Assembly (NCBI RefSeq): GCF_900607235.1
Contig: NZ_LR027849.1
Coordinates: 930,001 to 994,000, forward strand
DNA: 64,000 nucleotides
Direction: 5' to 3'
Source: Olivibacter jilunii
GTDB lineage: Bacteria; Bacteroidota; Bacteroidia; Sphingobacteriales; Sphingobacteriaceae
Positions 8,536 through 17,416 of the stretch are shown here, in pieces. Made by a program: the position numbers and the translations under genes. The notes beneath the pieces are model-generated. The model saw only the letters and a program-made list of their open reading frames with translations. It was not told where the DNA came from and did not search any database. Positions within the stretch are counted from its first letter, which is position 1. Each line of letters begins with the position of its first letter.

Positions 8536-9147
8536 TTACTTTATATTGAAATCAAGTAGCTTTTGGTCTTCAATATAACCTTCCAAATGATCGCCGATAG
8601 CCACAGGGCCTACGCCGGCAGGTGTTCCTGTAAAGATTAGATCGCCCTTACGGAGTGTAATGTATTCGCTTACAAAGGATATAATGCTCTCAAAAGAAAA
8701 GATCAAATTGTTTGTATTCCCTATCTGAACTTCTTCTCCGTTTTTCTTTAAACAAAAATTAATGTTATAGATATCTGCAAAAGTGTTTTTTGGAATCAAA
8801 GTACTAACGGGCGCCGATTGATCAAAGGCTTTTGCCAGTTCCCAGGGTAGACCTTTTTGTTTATGTTCTGCTTGAAGATCGCGTGCTGTAAAATCGATTC
8901 CCAAACCGATGGAATCATAATAGGTATCAGCAAATTTTCGCTGAACATGCTTTCCCTCTTTGCAAATTCGGATCACTATCTCAATTTCGTGATGGACTTC
9001 CTTTGAAAAATCAGGTAGATAAAAATCTTTATTGTCTTTAAGTATTGCTGTATCCGGTTTCAAAAAAATTACAGGCTTTTCCGGTACAGGATTGTTTAAT
9101 TCGTGGGCATGGGCTACATAGTTTCTACCGATTGCTATAATTTTCAT
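8536..9147 (-). CDS. fumarylacetoacetate hydrolase (FAH)-family enzyme
   Basis: 203 residues matching the compact FAH domain typical of acylpyruvases and oxaloacetate decarboxylase/tautomerase-like proteins. It opens with IAIGRNYVAHAHELNNPVP and FLKPDTAI, then shows the metal-ligand acidic residues in HHEIEIVIRI and GLGIDFTARDLQ, and ends with the signature GDLIFTGTPAGVGPV. It is cytosolic and acts on short 2-oxo diacids or acylpyruvates; the exact substrate is not readable from sequence. The start codon is inside the first (gene-proximal) of three 59-bp tandem repeats, so its leader and ATG-A are triplicated. The M23 peptidase gene follows after a single base. Confidence 0.92.
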   Translation of the reverse strand: MKIIAIGRNYVAHAHELNNPVPEKPVIFLKPDTAILKDNKDFYLPDFSKEVHHEIEIVIRICKEGKHVQRKFADTYYDSIGLGIDFTARDLQAEHKQKGLPWELAKAFDQSAPVSTLIPKNTFADIYNINFCLKKNGEEVQIGNTNNLIFSFESIISFVSEYITLRKGDLIFTGTPAGVGPVAIGDHLEGYIEDQKLLDFNIK

Positions 9148-9318
9148 TTAATAATTTGTTTTAAAGTGGCAATGAAGCTTGCCTGCCTACGGCCAGCAGG
9201 TTTCATTTAATAATTTGTTTTAAAGTGGCAATGAAGCTTGCCTGCCTACGGCCAGCAGGTTTCATTTAATAATTTGTTTTAAAGTGGCAATGAAGCTTGC
9301 CTGCCTACGGCCAGCAGG
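9142..9318 (-). repeat. three perfect 59-bp tandem repeats spanning leader and start codon
   Basis: Units at 9142-9200, 9201-9259 and 9260-9318 are identical, followed by a 4-base remnant (TTTC) at 9319-9322. On the minus strand each unit carries a short hairpin with CCTGC/GCAGG arms and ends in ATGAAA. The last ATG is the start of the FAH-family gene. The two upstream ATGs each open a 20-codon ORF beginning MKPAGRRQ, whose TGA overlaps the next ATG (ATGA). The three units fill essentially the whole leader downstream of the promoter box at 9337-9344. Confidence 0.97.
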
Positions 9319-9336
9319 TTTCTGTAAATATACCCC

Positions 9337-9363
9337 CAAACCTACTACAAAAAAAAATTGCAA
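9337..9363 (-). promoter_or_regulatory. promoter of the FAH/M23 operon
   Basis: On the minus strand TTG (CAA at 9361-9363), 16 bases, then TAGGTTTG (CAAACCTA at 9337-9344) match the Bacteroidota promoter. Transcription would begin about 10 bases before the first tandem repeat, so the mRNA leader would be about 180 bases and consist almost entirely of the repeats. Confidence 0.55.
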
Positions 9364-9390
9364 CGAATTTTTTGATTGTTAATTTAAATA

Positions 9391-9426
9391 AAAAAACCAT
9401 CCGTTTCCAATTGGAGCGGATGGTTT
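9391..9426 (-). terminator. terminator of the T9SS-tail gene
   Basis: AAACCATCCG (9394-9403) and CGGATGGTTT (9417-9426) form a perfect 10-bp stem. On the minus strand the stem is followed by a U-run (A-run at 9391-9396). It lies 28 bases past the stop of the gene at 9454-9969. Confidence 0.85.
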
Positions 9427-9453
9427 CGAATCAGAAAAGTAATTAGTTTTTAT

Positions 9454-9969
9454 CTAGAGCACTTCAATTCGCTTAACAATAGTTTCTGTACCGGCAACAA
9501 CACGGATAAAGTAAAATCCCTGGTTAAGCTTACTACCCAAGTTAAAAGTGTTGCTTTGTTCTCCCGCAGACAGACGTTGTGAAAGCAAAGTAGTTACTTC
9601 ATTTCCCAACGCATCCATCACTTTGATGGACACATTACTATCTTTGTTTAGTTTAAAGGACAAACTCAGTTGATCTGAAATTTGGTTTGGAAAAACCTTC
9701 ACATTACTGAGCAGCTTTTCATTTTCGGTCCCCTCCATCTTTTGTGCCCCCATTAAGGGAGAAAAAGGTTTGAATCCAAAGTGCAGATCGCTGACCTTAT
9801 AGGCTTTGTGGTCAGAAATTCGACTCTTCTGCATGGGTGTTTGCTGCTTTCTCGATGCGGAATCCATTTCTAGACTGAGAGAAGCCGCCGCATGCGTGTC
9901 TATTTTTGCTAGCGTAAAGACTACACTTAAAATAAAAAGATATAGAATAGAAAAGTATTTATATGCCAT
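9454..9969 (-). CDS. small exported protein with type IX secretion C-terminal sorting domain
   Basis: 171 residues. The N-terminus is a signal peptide (MAYKYFSILYLFILSVVFTL, continuing to about A29). The last 80 residues form a type A T9SS C-terminal domain: it starts at VKVFPNQISDQLSLSF, continues with SIKVMDALGNEV and ends at GFYFIRVVAGTETIVKRIEV. Only about 60 residues of low-complexity linker separate the two, so there is almost no cargo domain. A T9SS would export it and anchor it or shed it from the cell surface. It is flanked by a strong terminator and by the divergent kup gene, so it is monocistronic. Confidence 0.82.
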   Translation of the reverse strand: MAYKYFSILYLFILSVVFTLAKIDTHAAASLSLEMDSASRKQQTPMQKSRISDHKAYKVSDLHFGFKPFSPLMGAQKMEGTENEKLLSNVKVFPNQISDQLSLSFKLNKDSNVSIKVMDALGNEVTTLLSQRLSAGEQSNTFNLGSKLNQGFYFIRVVAGTETIVKRIEVL

Positions 9970-10170
9970 AGGTGTCGCTTCAAATAGTTATTGCAAAAAA
10001 AGAGAAGTGGATCGTCACAAAGGGAAACACTTCACCAGTTAGCTTGACTACAAAAATATAATAAATATATTTCAATTTTTAGAACAAAGCAAAAAAAAGA
10101 TAGTTTTTAACAATTTTTAACAACTTTTTTCGTTTGCTCTGTTTTTGAATTGATTGGAAATGAGACATGC

Positions 10171-10200
10171 TTTCAAATATCAATATATTAGCTACATTTG
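10171..10200 (+). promoter_or_regulatory. promoter of kup
   Basis: TACATTTG at 10193-10200 is an exact TAnnTTTG box 25 bases before the GTG start. A poor -33 candidate (TTTC) is at 10171-10174. The rest of the 256-base spacer upstream (9970-10192) is A/T-rich and shows no other recognisable element. Confidence 0.5.
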
Positions 10201-10225
10201 CCTCGTAAATTAGAAAAATTAATCA

Positions 10226-12172
10226 GTGGAAAAATCAAAAGATTTACACAAGTTAAGCGCTGCGGGTTTATTGGTTAGTTTGGGGGTGATATATGGCGAC
10301 ATAGGAACCTCTCCTTTATATGTATTCAAAGCCATTATAGGTGACGATGTTATCACATCTGAGTTGATTTATGGGGGATTATCCTGTATTTTTTGGACTT
10401 TGACTTTACAAACTACCATAAAATACGTTATCATCACGTTAAAGGCCGATAATAAGGGAGAGGGTGGGATTCTGTCTCTATTCTCGCTAGTCAAACGGAG
10501 AGCTAAGTGGTTAATATTTCCGGCCATGGTTGGAGCTGCCGCTATGCTTGCTGACGGGATGATTACGCCACCAATCACCGTATCTTCCGCAATTGAAGGG
10601 TTGAAAATCTATAACAAAGATTTGCCCACTGTTCCCATTGTGATCGGCATCATTTCTGTTTTATTTGTTATTCAACGATTTGGAACATCGGTGGTAGGAA
10701 GAGTGTTTGGTCCGCTGATGTTTGTTTGGTTTACGATGATGGGGGTTTTAGGCTTACGTTACTTGGTTGATATGCCCGAAATTATTGCAGCTATCAACCC
10801 GTATTATGCCATTAAACTTCTAATTAATTATCCGAATGCATGGTTGATTTTAGGAGCGGTATTCTTGTGTACTACAGGTGCTGAAGCACTTTATTCAGAT
10901 TTGGGCCATTGTGGGCGCGCGAATGTTAGAATAAGCTGGATTTACGTAAAAACCTGCCTATTAATGAATTATTTTGGTCAAGGCATTTGGTTGGCACAGC
11001 ATCAAGGTGCCTATCTAAACGATCAGAATCCTTTCTACCTCTTGATGCCGGAGTGGTTTTTGACGATTGGCATTACCATTGCAACGATAGCAGCTATTAT
11101 CGCATCGCAAGCTATGATATCGGGATCGTTTACCCTGATTGCTGAGGCGGTGCGACTTAATATCTGGCCGAAAGTGAAAATTAACTACCCAAGTAATCAA
11201 AAAGGCCAGTTGTACGTGCCATCGGTAAATTTACTTTTATGGATTGGCTGTATGGTCGTAATTTTAATATTCAAAGAGTCGCGCAATATGGAAGCGGCCT
11301 ATGGATTAGCCATCAATACCACCTTTCTAGCAACAACTGTCTTAATGGTAGCGTATCTTTTCAAAAAGCATACACCACGGTATTTGATTGCGCTTTTTTT
11401 CATCATTTACATGGGGATAGAACTGGCTTTTTTAGCGGCAAACGGCGCCAAAATTGCTCATGGTGGATGGCTGACGCTGCTTTTGGCGAGTGTGCTTTTT
11501 GCTGTTATGCTTTGTTGGTGGTGGGCTCGAAAGATAAAGAATAATTTTGTACGCTATGTTGATATAGAGGATTATTATCCTATATTAAGTGAATTGACAG
11601 AAGATGAAACAGTGCCTCGCTATGCTTCTCAACTCGTATACCTGACTAGCGCCAATTTTAGATCGGAAATAGAGTCGAAGATTGTTTATTCTATTCTTCA
11701 GAAGAAACCAAAACGCGCCGATGTATACTGGCTGGTTCATGTTGATGTGACCGATGAACCCTATACAAATGAATATAAAGTGGATCACCTAGTTAAGGGC
11801 AAGTTGATACGAATAGATTTTCGTTTAGGATTTAGAGTCGAACAACGTATTAGCCTGTTGTTCCGAAAGGTAGTAGAAGAGTTAGTGAAAAACCAGGAGG
11901 TAGAGATTACAAGTAGGTATAAAACCTTGAAGAAATATAATATGGTGGGTGACTTTCGATTTGTGGTCCTCGAAAAAGTGGTTTCAAGGTCTAATAATCT
12001 AGGGTTTATGGAACGTATCGTAATGGATGCCTATAATCTGCTGAGGCATTTCAGTTTATCAGAAGAAAGAGGTTTCGGCTTAGATTCCAGCTTCGTGACC
12101 ATTGAACGTGTACCACTTGTCATTTCGGGTACAAAAGAAATTAATATCAAACGAAGTTATTGGAAGCAGTAG
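10226..12172 (+). CDS. kup: potassium uptake protein Kup
   Basis: 648 residues, typical for the KUP/HAK/KT family of proton-coupled potassium importers. The first membrane segment carries the signature GVIYGDIGTSPLYVFK (about residues 21-36). About twelve hydrophobic segments run to residue 440, and a cytoplasmic C-terminal domain of about 200 residues follows. The start is GTG at 10226; the leader carries a clear -7 box. It faces the convergent amino-acid permease gene at its 3' end and has no partner subunit, as expected for Kup. No kdp or trk genes are nearby. Confidence 0.96.
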   Translation: MEKSKDLHKLSAAGLLVSLGVIYGDIGTSPLYVFKAIIGDDVITSELIYGGLSCIFWTLTLQTTIKYVIITLKADNKGEGGILSLFSLVKRRAKWLIFPAMVGAAAMLADGMITPPITVSSAIEGLKIYNKDLPTVPIVIGIISVLFVIQRFGTSVVGRVFGPLMFVWFTMMGVLGLRYLVDMPEIIAAINPYYAIKLLINYPNAWLILGAVFLCTTGAEALYSDLGHCGRANVRISWIYVKTCLLMNYFGQGIWLAQHQGAYLNDQNPFYLLMPEWFLTIGITIATIAAIIASQAMISGSFTLIAEAVRLNIWPKVKINYPSNQKGQLYVPSVNLLLWIGCMVVILIFKESRNMEAAYGLAINTTFLATTVLMVAYLFKKHTPRYLIALFFIIYMGIELAFLAANGAKIAHGGWLTLLLASVLFAVMLCWWWARKIKNNFVRYVDIEDYYPILSELTEDETVPRYASQLVYLTSANFRSEIESKIVYSILQKKPKRADVYWLVHVDVTDEPYTNEYKVDHLVKGKLIRIDFRLGFRVEQRISLLFRKVVEELVKNQEVEITSRYKTLKKYNMVGDFRFVVLEKVVSRSNNLGFMERIVMDAYNLLRHFSLSEERGFGLDSSFVTIERVPLVISGTKEINIKRSYWKQ

Positions 12173-12320
12173 GTTCGGTTAATTAGCCAATTAGCGAATT
12201 ATTCGTAAGTGTTAGCTTTTTCGGCACTCATGAACTCCCAAAGGTCGGTTAGCCAATGTAATGGTGGTGGGTTAGGTGGTTGTGACAGTTGTACTTACAT
12301 ACCGACAGGGTAACTAAAGC
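12173..12320. repeat. convergent spacer with TTAGCC/GCTAA words
   Basis: The 148 bases between the 3' ends of kup and the permease gene begin and end with degenerate TTAGC/GCTAA words (about 12180-12215 and 12310-12350), with a GGTGGTGGGTTAGGTGG-type G-rich stretch between. No classical hairpin terminator with a U-run is obvious. Confidence 0.35.
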
Positions 12321-14030
12321 TTAGAGCTTATCGCCTAAAGCTCTATGGCTAGCATTCAATTTTGACTTTCTATAGCCGTAAATGAAGTAGATGATAAGAC
12401 CTATAACGAGCCAACCAATAAATATAATCCAGTTGCTTGCGCCAAGTTCAGTCATGAGGTAAAGATTTACCAAAATACCGGCTACCGGGAGTGTCGAGAA
12501 GTTGTATTTGTAGCTGAGAACAGTGAGTATGACCCAAGTAAGCCAGAAGATTATTGTGAGCGATTTATGTTCGATTAATTCCACGGCAGAGAGATCAACC
12601 CATTCTTTTATCGTTGCTTTACCATATATGAACAGACCTAGCACTGTTATTAAGAGGGCTAAACCGACTATATATTTGCCGTTGACGTAAGGAACCCGGA
12701 ACTTTGATTGTTTTGAGATCCCTTGATGATCTAAATATAAAACACCACCACAAACCAATATAAAGGCAAAGAAAGTACCTACACTGGTTAAGTCTACAAA
12801 GAAATCCATTCTAAAGAATAGCGCAGGAATCGTAACCACGATACCGGCAATAATGGTGGCAAAGCCAGGTGTTTTATACTTGGGATGAATACTGGCAAAT
12901 TTTTTCCATAATAGACCATCTCGGCTCATCGTCATCCAAATGCGTGGTTGACCCAATTGAAAAACCAATAGGGCACTGGTAATAGCTATAACAGAACTAA
13001 TGGAGATGACTCCTGCCATAAAATCTAATCCTGTTGATTGAAATACAAAGGCTAAGGGATCATTCACGTTCAATTCTTTATAGTTCACCATCCCTGTTAG
13101 CACAAGCGTTATTAATACATATAAAACGGTACAGATTAAAAGGCAGTAGATCATAGCACGTGGGAGGTCACGTTGTGGATTCTTACATTCCTCCGCTGTA
13201 GTTGAAATGGAGTCAAAACCGATGAACGCAAAGAACACAGCTGCAACACCACTTAAAATTCCTTGAATTCCATTAGGTGCGAAAGGACTCCAGTTTGCCG
13301 GTTTAACATAAAAAGCACCCCCGATAATAACAAAAAGCACCACGCTGACTTTAAGAATGACCATGATGTTGCTTGCAGTTCTTGATTCTTTAATGCCAAT
13401 ATAGACCAGCCACGTCACCAAAATCGTAATAAGGCCAGCCGGAAGGTTGCAAACAAGGGCAATATTACCTAAGTGGGGAGCTTGTTCATAGGCCGCTGCT
13501 GCAATTTTTTCAGAAGAACTGAGAGCTTCGGAGCCCGCTTGTTGTAGTTTATGGAAAGCTTCATAGGCGCCTTCGGAAGAAGTTGTAAGCCACAGTGGAA
13601 GTCGGATGCCGAAGCCCTTTAGCATGCTTACAAAGTATTCAGACCACGAGATGGCAACCACCATGTTGGACACTGCATATTCCAAAATAAGTGCCCATCC
13701 GATTATCCATGCGAATATTTCACCGAATGCAACATAGGCATAAGTATAGGCACTTCCGGAAACGGGGACGGTGCTTGCAAATTGCGCATAAGAAAGCGCC
13801 GTAAATACACATGCTATCGCTGTAAAAACGAATAAAAGCGAAACTGCCGGACCACCGTTATAGCTTGCTAATCCTATTGTACTAAAGATACCCGCCCCAA
13901 CAATAGCCGCTATACCGAGCGAAACTAGATCTTTTACGCCTAGGACTTTTGCTAATCCTCCGCTTCCTTGATGATACGTGTCTTTTTGGATTTGCTCAAC
14001 GGTTTTTTTGCGGAAGAGTTTATGAGCCAT
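12321..14030 (-). CDS. APC-superfamily amino acid permease (cationic amino acid transporter-like)
   Basis: About 569 residues from the preferred ATG at 14030 (MAHKLFRKK); an in-frame ATG at 14072 would add 14 residues that do not resemble the family. About twelve hydrophobic segments are visible. The first carries G-I-A-A-I-V-G-A-G-I-F-S-T-I-G, the substrate-binding GAGIF motif of APC transporters. The conserved E-E-C-K-N-P-Q-R-D-L-P-R-A follows segment 6. Length and segment order fit the CAT/YfnA subgroup, which imports amino acids with protons. A soluble insertion of about 45 residues lies between segments 3 and 4 (near residues 155-200). Substrate is not determinable from sequence. Confidence 0.9.
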   Translation of the reverse strand: MAHKLFRKKTVEQIQKDTYHQGSGGLAKVLGVKDLVSLGIAAIVGAGIFSTIGLASYNGGPAVSLLFVFTAIACVFTALSYAQFASTVPVSGSAYTYAYVAFGEIFAWIIGWALILEYAVSNMVVAISWSEYFVSMLKGFGIRLPLWLTTSSEGAYEAFHKLQQAGSEALSSSEKIAAAAYEQAPHLGNIALVCNLPAGLITILVTWLVYIGIKESRTASNIMVILKVSVVLFVIIGGAFYVKPANWSPFAPNGIQGILSGVAAVFFAFIGFDSISTTAEECKNPQRDLPRAMIYCLLICTVLYVLITLVLTGMVNYKELNVNDPLAFVFQSTGLDFMAGVISISSVIAITSALLVFQLGQPRIWMTMSRDGLLWKKFASIHPKYKTPGFATIIAGIVVTIPALFFRMDFFVDLTSVGTFFAFILVCGGVLYLDHQGISKQSKFRVPYVNGKYIVGLALLITVLGLFIYGKATIKEWVDLSAVELIEHKSLTIIFWLTWVILTVLSYKYNFSTLPVAGILVNLYLMTELGASNWIIFIGWLVIGLIIYFIYGYRKSKLNASHRALGDKL

Positions 14031-14140
14031 ACGATGTTTGGTTGTTAAACAGCAATTAAAATTAAGGCCCAAACATAAAAAAAATATTTTATTCCGTTGT
14101 TATGGACACCAAATAAAGCTGCATCCATTCTTAGGTGAGC

Positions 14141-14827
14141 CTAATTGTAGTATTTGCTTAAATAATCGGCAATTTCGTTAAAGATCACTTTATAATTGTA
14201 TGCTAATTCTCTTTCATATACATTTAAGGCATCAGTCAGCTGAAGTTTTTTATCTTCATTTAAGCCTTGCGGCCAAAATTTTTTACAAACTTGGTCTAGA
14301 GCGTAGGTAACTTTGGCCATCTCACGATAGGTTCCTAAATATCGATCATTGATAAAAGCATTAAAAAATGTAAGGAATAGTGTGGTATCTTGTAAGCCGG
14401 CAAGTTCCAAAAAACGGGATAAGCTTTGACGATCTACATCTTGGAGTTGCCCGTAGAAGTCGTTTTCATGTAGCCAACTATCCTTGAGAAGTAAGCGATC
14501 AAGGAGGAGCTCGAGCGCAATGTGTGAAAGAAACGAAGCGCGGATGGGTGTATTTGCAACAACAGGTGACAAATGCGCTTTCAATTGTCTCGTTTTTTCC
14601 AAAAAAAACACATTGTTGTGGAAGAACCGGTCTGTAGCCAAGTGGCGGCACCAGCCTTTCAATATCCGAGAAATACGCTGATCATCGATAAACAATGCAA
14701 CATTCTTCTCGGGAAAAACACGGATATCTCTATCCATATTTCGTAAAAGATCAGGCAGCACAGATCCAAGTGCGCGATGAGGGTCATTTACTTTTCGTTC
14801 AAAATAAAAATGAGATAGGAAATTCAT
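14141..14827 (-). CDS. acyl carrier protein phosphodiesterase-like protein (AcpH family, DUF479)
   Basis: 228 residues from the preferred ATG at 14827, because the family begins M-N-F-L-x-H-x-x-x. An ATG at 14875 would add 16 non-conserved residues. The protein shows MNFLSHFYFER, then GSVLPDLLRN (the conserved G-x-x-x-P-D that precedes the metal-binding region) and a buried HIALELLLDRLLL helix. E. coli AcpH removes 4'-phosphopantetheine from acyl carrier protein. Bacteroidota homologues are usually only named by similarity, so the activity is assumed. It is monocistronic and divergent from tyrS. Confidence 0.8.
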   Translation of the reverse strand: MNFLSHFYFERKVNDPHRALGSVLPDLLRNMDRDIRVFPEKNVALFIDDQRISRILKGWCRHLATDRFFHNNVFFLEKTRQLKAHLSPVVANTPIRASFLSHIALELLLDRLLLKDSWLHENDFYGQLQDVDRQSLSRFLELAGLQDTTLFLTFFNAFINDRYLGTYREMAKVTYALDQVCKKFWPQGLNEDKKLQLTDALNVYERELAYNYKVIFNEIADYLSKYYN

Positions 14828-14983
14828 GGTACTCAGTTTAAAGTCCTCATCTTTGTCCAATTCTGTTATGTGCAAACTTCCTGTGAATATACATTTTTTA
14901 TGCCAGTTTTCAAATAGGAGCTTTCGAGTAAAGAACTCCAGGTATTAAATGGAGAAAAAATTACATCGATGAAAAAATAATGC

Positions 14984-14991
14984 TAAGTTTG
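14984..14991 (+). promoter_or_regulatory. -7 box of tyrS promoter
   Basis: TAAGTTTG exactly matches TAnnTTTG and lies 46 bases before the tyrS start. No good -33 TTG is seen at the right distance. The spacer 14876-15036 holds no other recognisable element. Confidence 0.45.
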
Positions 14992-15036
14992 CACATTTCA
15001 TGGGAAAAATAGATAGTTAAATAAATAGACACAGAG

Positions 15037-16329
15037 ATGAATTTTGTTGACGAGCTGCGTTGGAGGGGCATGCTACAGGACATTATGCCCGGAACAGAAG
15101 AACAATTAGAAAAAGGAGTAACTTCCGGTTATATCGGCTTTGATCCAACAGGCGATTCGTTGCATGTAGGTCATTTAACGCAAATAATGACTCTCATTCA
15201 TTTTCAGCGAGCGGGACATAGACCGATCGCTTTGGTGGGAGGAGCCACCGGGATGATCGGAGATCCATCATTCAAATCAGCGGAAAGGAACTTGTTGGAC
15301 GAGGAAACGCTTCGCCATAATGTTTCATGCTTGGAAAAGCAGTTGAGAAAATTCTTAGATTTTGACAACCGAAGTGGAAAAGGCAATGGAGCCATAATGG
15401 TCAATAACTATGATTGGTTCAAAGATTTTAAGTTTTTAGATTTCATACGTGATGTCGGAAAGCTTATCACTGTCAATTATATGATGGCAAAAGATTCAGT
15501 AAAAAAGCGATTAGAAGGTGAAAATGGCTTATCATTTACGGAGTTTTCTTACCAGCTTATCCAAGGCTATGATTTTTACTATCTATGGAAACATAAAGGT
15601 TGTATGATTCAAATGGGCGGATCGGATCAATGGGGTAATATCGTAACCGGTTCGGAGTTTATTAGAAGGCAGGAAGGAGGAAGTGCCTTTGGTTTAACAA
15701 CTCAGTTGATAAAGAAGACAGACGGCACAAAATTTGGAAAAACTGAAAGTGGTGCCGTGTGGTTGGATCCTAAAAAAACGTCGCCCTATAAATATTATCA
15801 ATTCTGGCTTAATGCAAGTGACGAAGACGCAAAAAATTGGATCAAAATTTTTTCCCTTAAAGATAAGGCCGAAATCGATTCGATTATCGCTGAACATGAT
15901 GCTGCTCCACATTTACGAATTGTTCAAAAGGCGCTAGCCGAGGATATTACGATAAGAACACATTCGGTATCTGCTTACCAAATGGCCGTAAAGACTTCTG
16001 AGTTTTTATTTGGAAGCGGTTCTTTGGACTTTCTAAGTGGCATGGACGACGCAGATGTATTGGACGTCTTCGATGGTGTGCCACAGTCTGTAATTAGAAA
16101 AGAGGAGTTGAAAAACGGAATCAATGTTGTCGATCTCCTCTCTACCTACGCATCTGTTTTCCCTTCAAAAGGTGAAGCTCGGAAAATGATACAAGGTGGG
16201 GGCGTATCCATTAATAGGGAAAAAGTTGGATCGGTTGATCAAACGATTGACCTTTCAAACTTGATTAATAACAAATATATAATTGCACAAAAAGGTAAAA
16301 AGAACTATTTTTTACTTATTGCACAGTAA
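15037..16329 (+). CDS. tyrS: tyrosyl-tRNA synthetase
   Basis: 430 residues, the bacterial TyrRS length. The class I HIGH motif reads HVGHL (residues 43-47) after [12 protein letters not shown]. Tyrosine-binding [13 protein letters not shown] and YDFYYLW...GGSDQWGNI are present. The KMSKS-equivalent is KFGKTE (about 230), the form typical of bacterial TyrRS. A C-terminal S4 RNA-binding domain runs about residues 360-425 ([17 protein letters not shown]). The enzyme charges tRNA-Tyr in the cytosol. It is monocistronic: a -7 box lies upstream and a hairpin plus a convergent gene lie downstream. Confidence 0.98.
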   Translation: MNFVDELRWRGMLQDIMPGTEEQLEKGVTSGYIGFDPTGDSLHVGHLTQIMTLIHFQRAGHRPIALVGGATGMIGDPSFKSAERNLLDEETLRHNVSCLEKQLRKFLDFDNRSGKGNGAIMVNNYDWFKDFKFLDFIRDVGKLITVNYMMAKDSVKKRLEGENGLSFTEFSYQLIQGYDFYYLWKHKGCMIQMGGSDQWGNIVTGSEFIRRQEGGSAFGLTTQLIKKTDGTKFGKTESGAVWLDPKKTSPYKYYQFWLNASDEDAKNWIKIFSLKDKAEIDSIIAEHDAAPHLRIVQKALAEDITIRTHSVSAYQMAVKTSEFLFGSGSLDFLSGMDDADVLDVFDGVPQSVIRKEELKNGINVVDLLSTYASVFPSKGEARKMIQGGGVSINREKVGSVDQTIDLSNLINNKYIIAQKGKKNYFLLIAQ

Positions 16330-16347
16330 GCCCCTTTTTGAATGTCG

Positions 16348-16377
16348 GTTACCGGTTGTAGCTCAGCAGCCGGTAAC
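16348..16377. terminator. hairpin between tyrS and the convergent LuxE-like gene
   Basis: GTTACCGG (16348-16355) pairs with CCGGTAAC (16370-16377), extended inward by TTG/CAG pairing. There is no clear U-run on either side, so it is a plausible but weak bidirectional terminator. Confidence 0.5.
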
Positions 16378-16399
16378 AATAATAGCTATGAGCGAGTGG

Positions 16400-17386
16400 C
16401 TACTGGACCAATAGATTACAACCTCGGATATCACTTTGATCGAAGCGGCCCAATATTTCAAAATGATTATTACTTGAAACGCGACCGAGATCTTGTGTGG
16501 CAATAAAAGAGCAACTATTAAGATTAGCCAAGTCAATTATATTGACGCCTCCCGTTAATCCCTTCGGCAATTTGGTAAGTGGATCATTTACATCTCTTAT
16601 TAATACTTTCATCCAAGGAGGACAGGCAAAAACGCCCTTTGCCTCAGAATAGGCTTGAGACAAAAGCTCAGTCATTCCATATTCGGAATGTATGGCGGTG
16701 ACGCCGAAACCGGTGCACAATATATTATGCAATTCATCTCGGATCATTTCCTTCCGCTTACCTTTCATTCCACCGGTTTCCATAACGATCAACTCTTTAA
16801 AAGAAATGTTATAGTTTTCGACAAAATCAAGCAAAGCATAGGTGACGCCGATTAGCATGGTTGGAATTTTCAGGTTTTGAAGCTCCTTCAATCGTTCATA
16901 TAAAGCCCGATGGTCATAAAGGAAATAACCGCTATATTGTGGATTGGAATCCTTAATCAGATCATCTACCATATAAATAAGTGAAGATCCTTCGCGTTCC
17001 AAATAAGAAGGAAGAAGGGCCAATAGGGCCATGTTTTTTATATCGCCATAAAAAAGCCTGAAAGCTCTTCTGAAACTCTCTTCGTACAAGCTCAAGTCGC
17101 TAACCAAATGCCTGCTTGGTTGCATACCGGTAGTTCCCGAACTTGAAAAAATAACTTGACTGATTTGATTATTCAGTATGACTTCTTTTGTTTTAAAAAA
17201 TTCAATAGGCAGAAATGGAATTTCTTCTGTATGAGAAATATTGTTAGGATTACAGTTGAGATAGTCCAGGTATTCCTTATACACCGCATTCTCCAATGCT
17301 TGCTTCTTAAAAATTTGCAATGCAACTTGCTCAAATTGTTCCGATGAGCGTATTTGAAAAATTGCCCTTTTATCGATGTTTACCAT
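16400..17386 (-). CDS. LuxE-like acyl-protein synthetase / AMP-binding acyltransferase
   Basis: 328 residues from the ATG at 17386 (MVNIDKRAIF). A TTG at 17401 is in frame, but it is part of the -7 box and should not be used. The ATP/AMP-binding loop is SSSGTTGMQPSRH (near residue 84), followed by a long family-typical stretch including MVDDLIKDSN, YDHRALYE and ETGGMKGKRKE. This matches the LuxE / phenylacetate-CoA-ligase-like acyl-protein synthetase family, which activates a fatty acid as an acyl-AMP and passes it to a protein thiol. No LuxC reductase or luciferase gene is nearby, so bioluminescence is not implied. The acyl acceptor is unknown. Confidence 0.8.
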   Translation of the reverse strand: MVNIDKRAIFQIRSSEQFEQVALQIFKKQALENAVYKEYLDYLNCNPNNISHTEEIPFLPIEFFKTKEVILNNQISQVIFSSSGTTGMQPSRHLVSDLSLYEESFRRAFRLFYGDIKNMALLALLPSYLEREGSSLIYMVDDLIKDSNPQYSGYFLYDHRALYERLKELQNLKIPTMLIGVTYALLDFVENYNISFKELIVMETGGMKGKRKEMIRDELHNILCTGFGVTAIHSEYGMTELLSQAYSEAKGVFACPPWMKVLIRDVNDPLTKLPKGLTGGVNIIDLANLNSCSFIATQDLGRVSSNNHFEILGRFDQSDIRGCNLLVQ

Positions 17387-17398
17387 ATTTACTGAAAA

Positions 17399-17406
17399 CA
17401 AAGATA
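17399..17406 (-). promoter_or_regulatory. -7 box immediately before the LuxE-like gene
   Basis: On the minus strand TATCTTTG (CAAAGATA at 17399-17406) lies 12 bases before the ATG at 17386, in the 15-base gap after the previous gene. Predicted transcription start is within a few bases of the ATG, so the mRNA would be almost leaderless. No TTG at -33 was found. Confidence 0.45.
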
Positions 17407-17416
17407 CGTGAAAATA

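Noticed and set aside
9142-9318. CRISPR-like appearance of the three 59-bp repeats
   Set aside because: The copies are directly contiguous with no spacers and lie across a start codon. No cas genes are in the window.
16400-17386. Bioluminescence gene (luxE)
   Set aside because: The AMP-binding protein resembles the family, but there are no luxCDAB neighbours, and such proteins are common in non-luminous bacteria.
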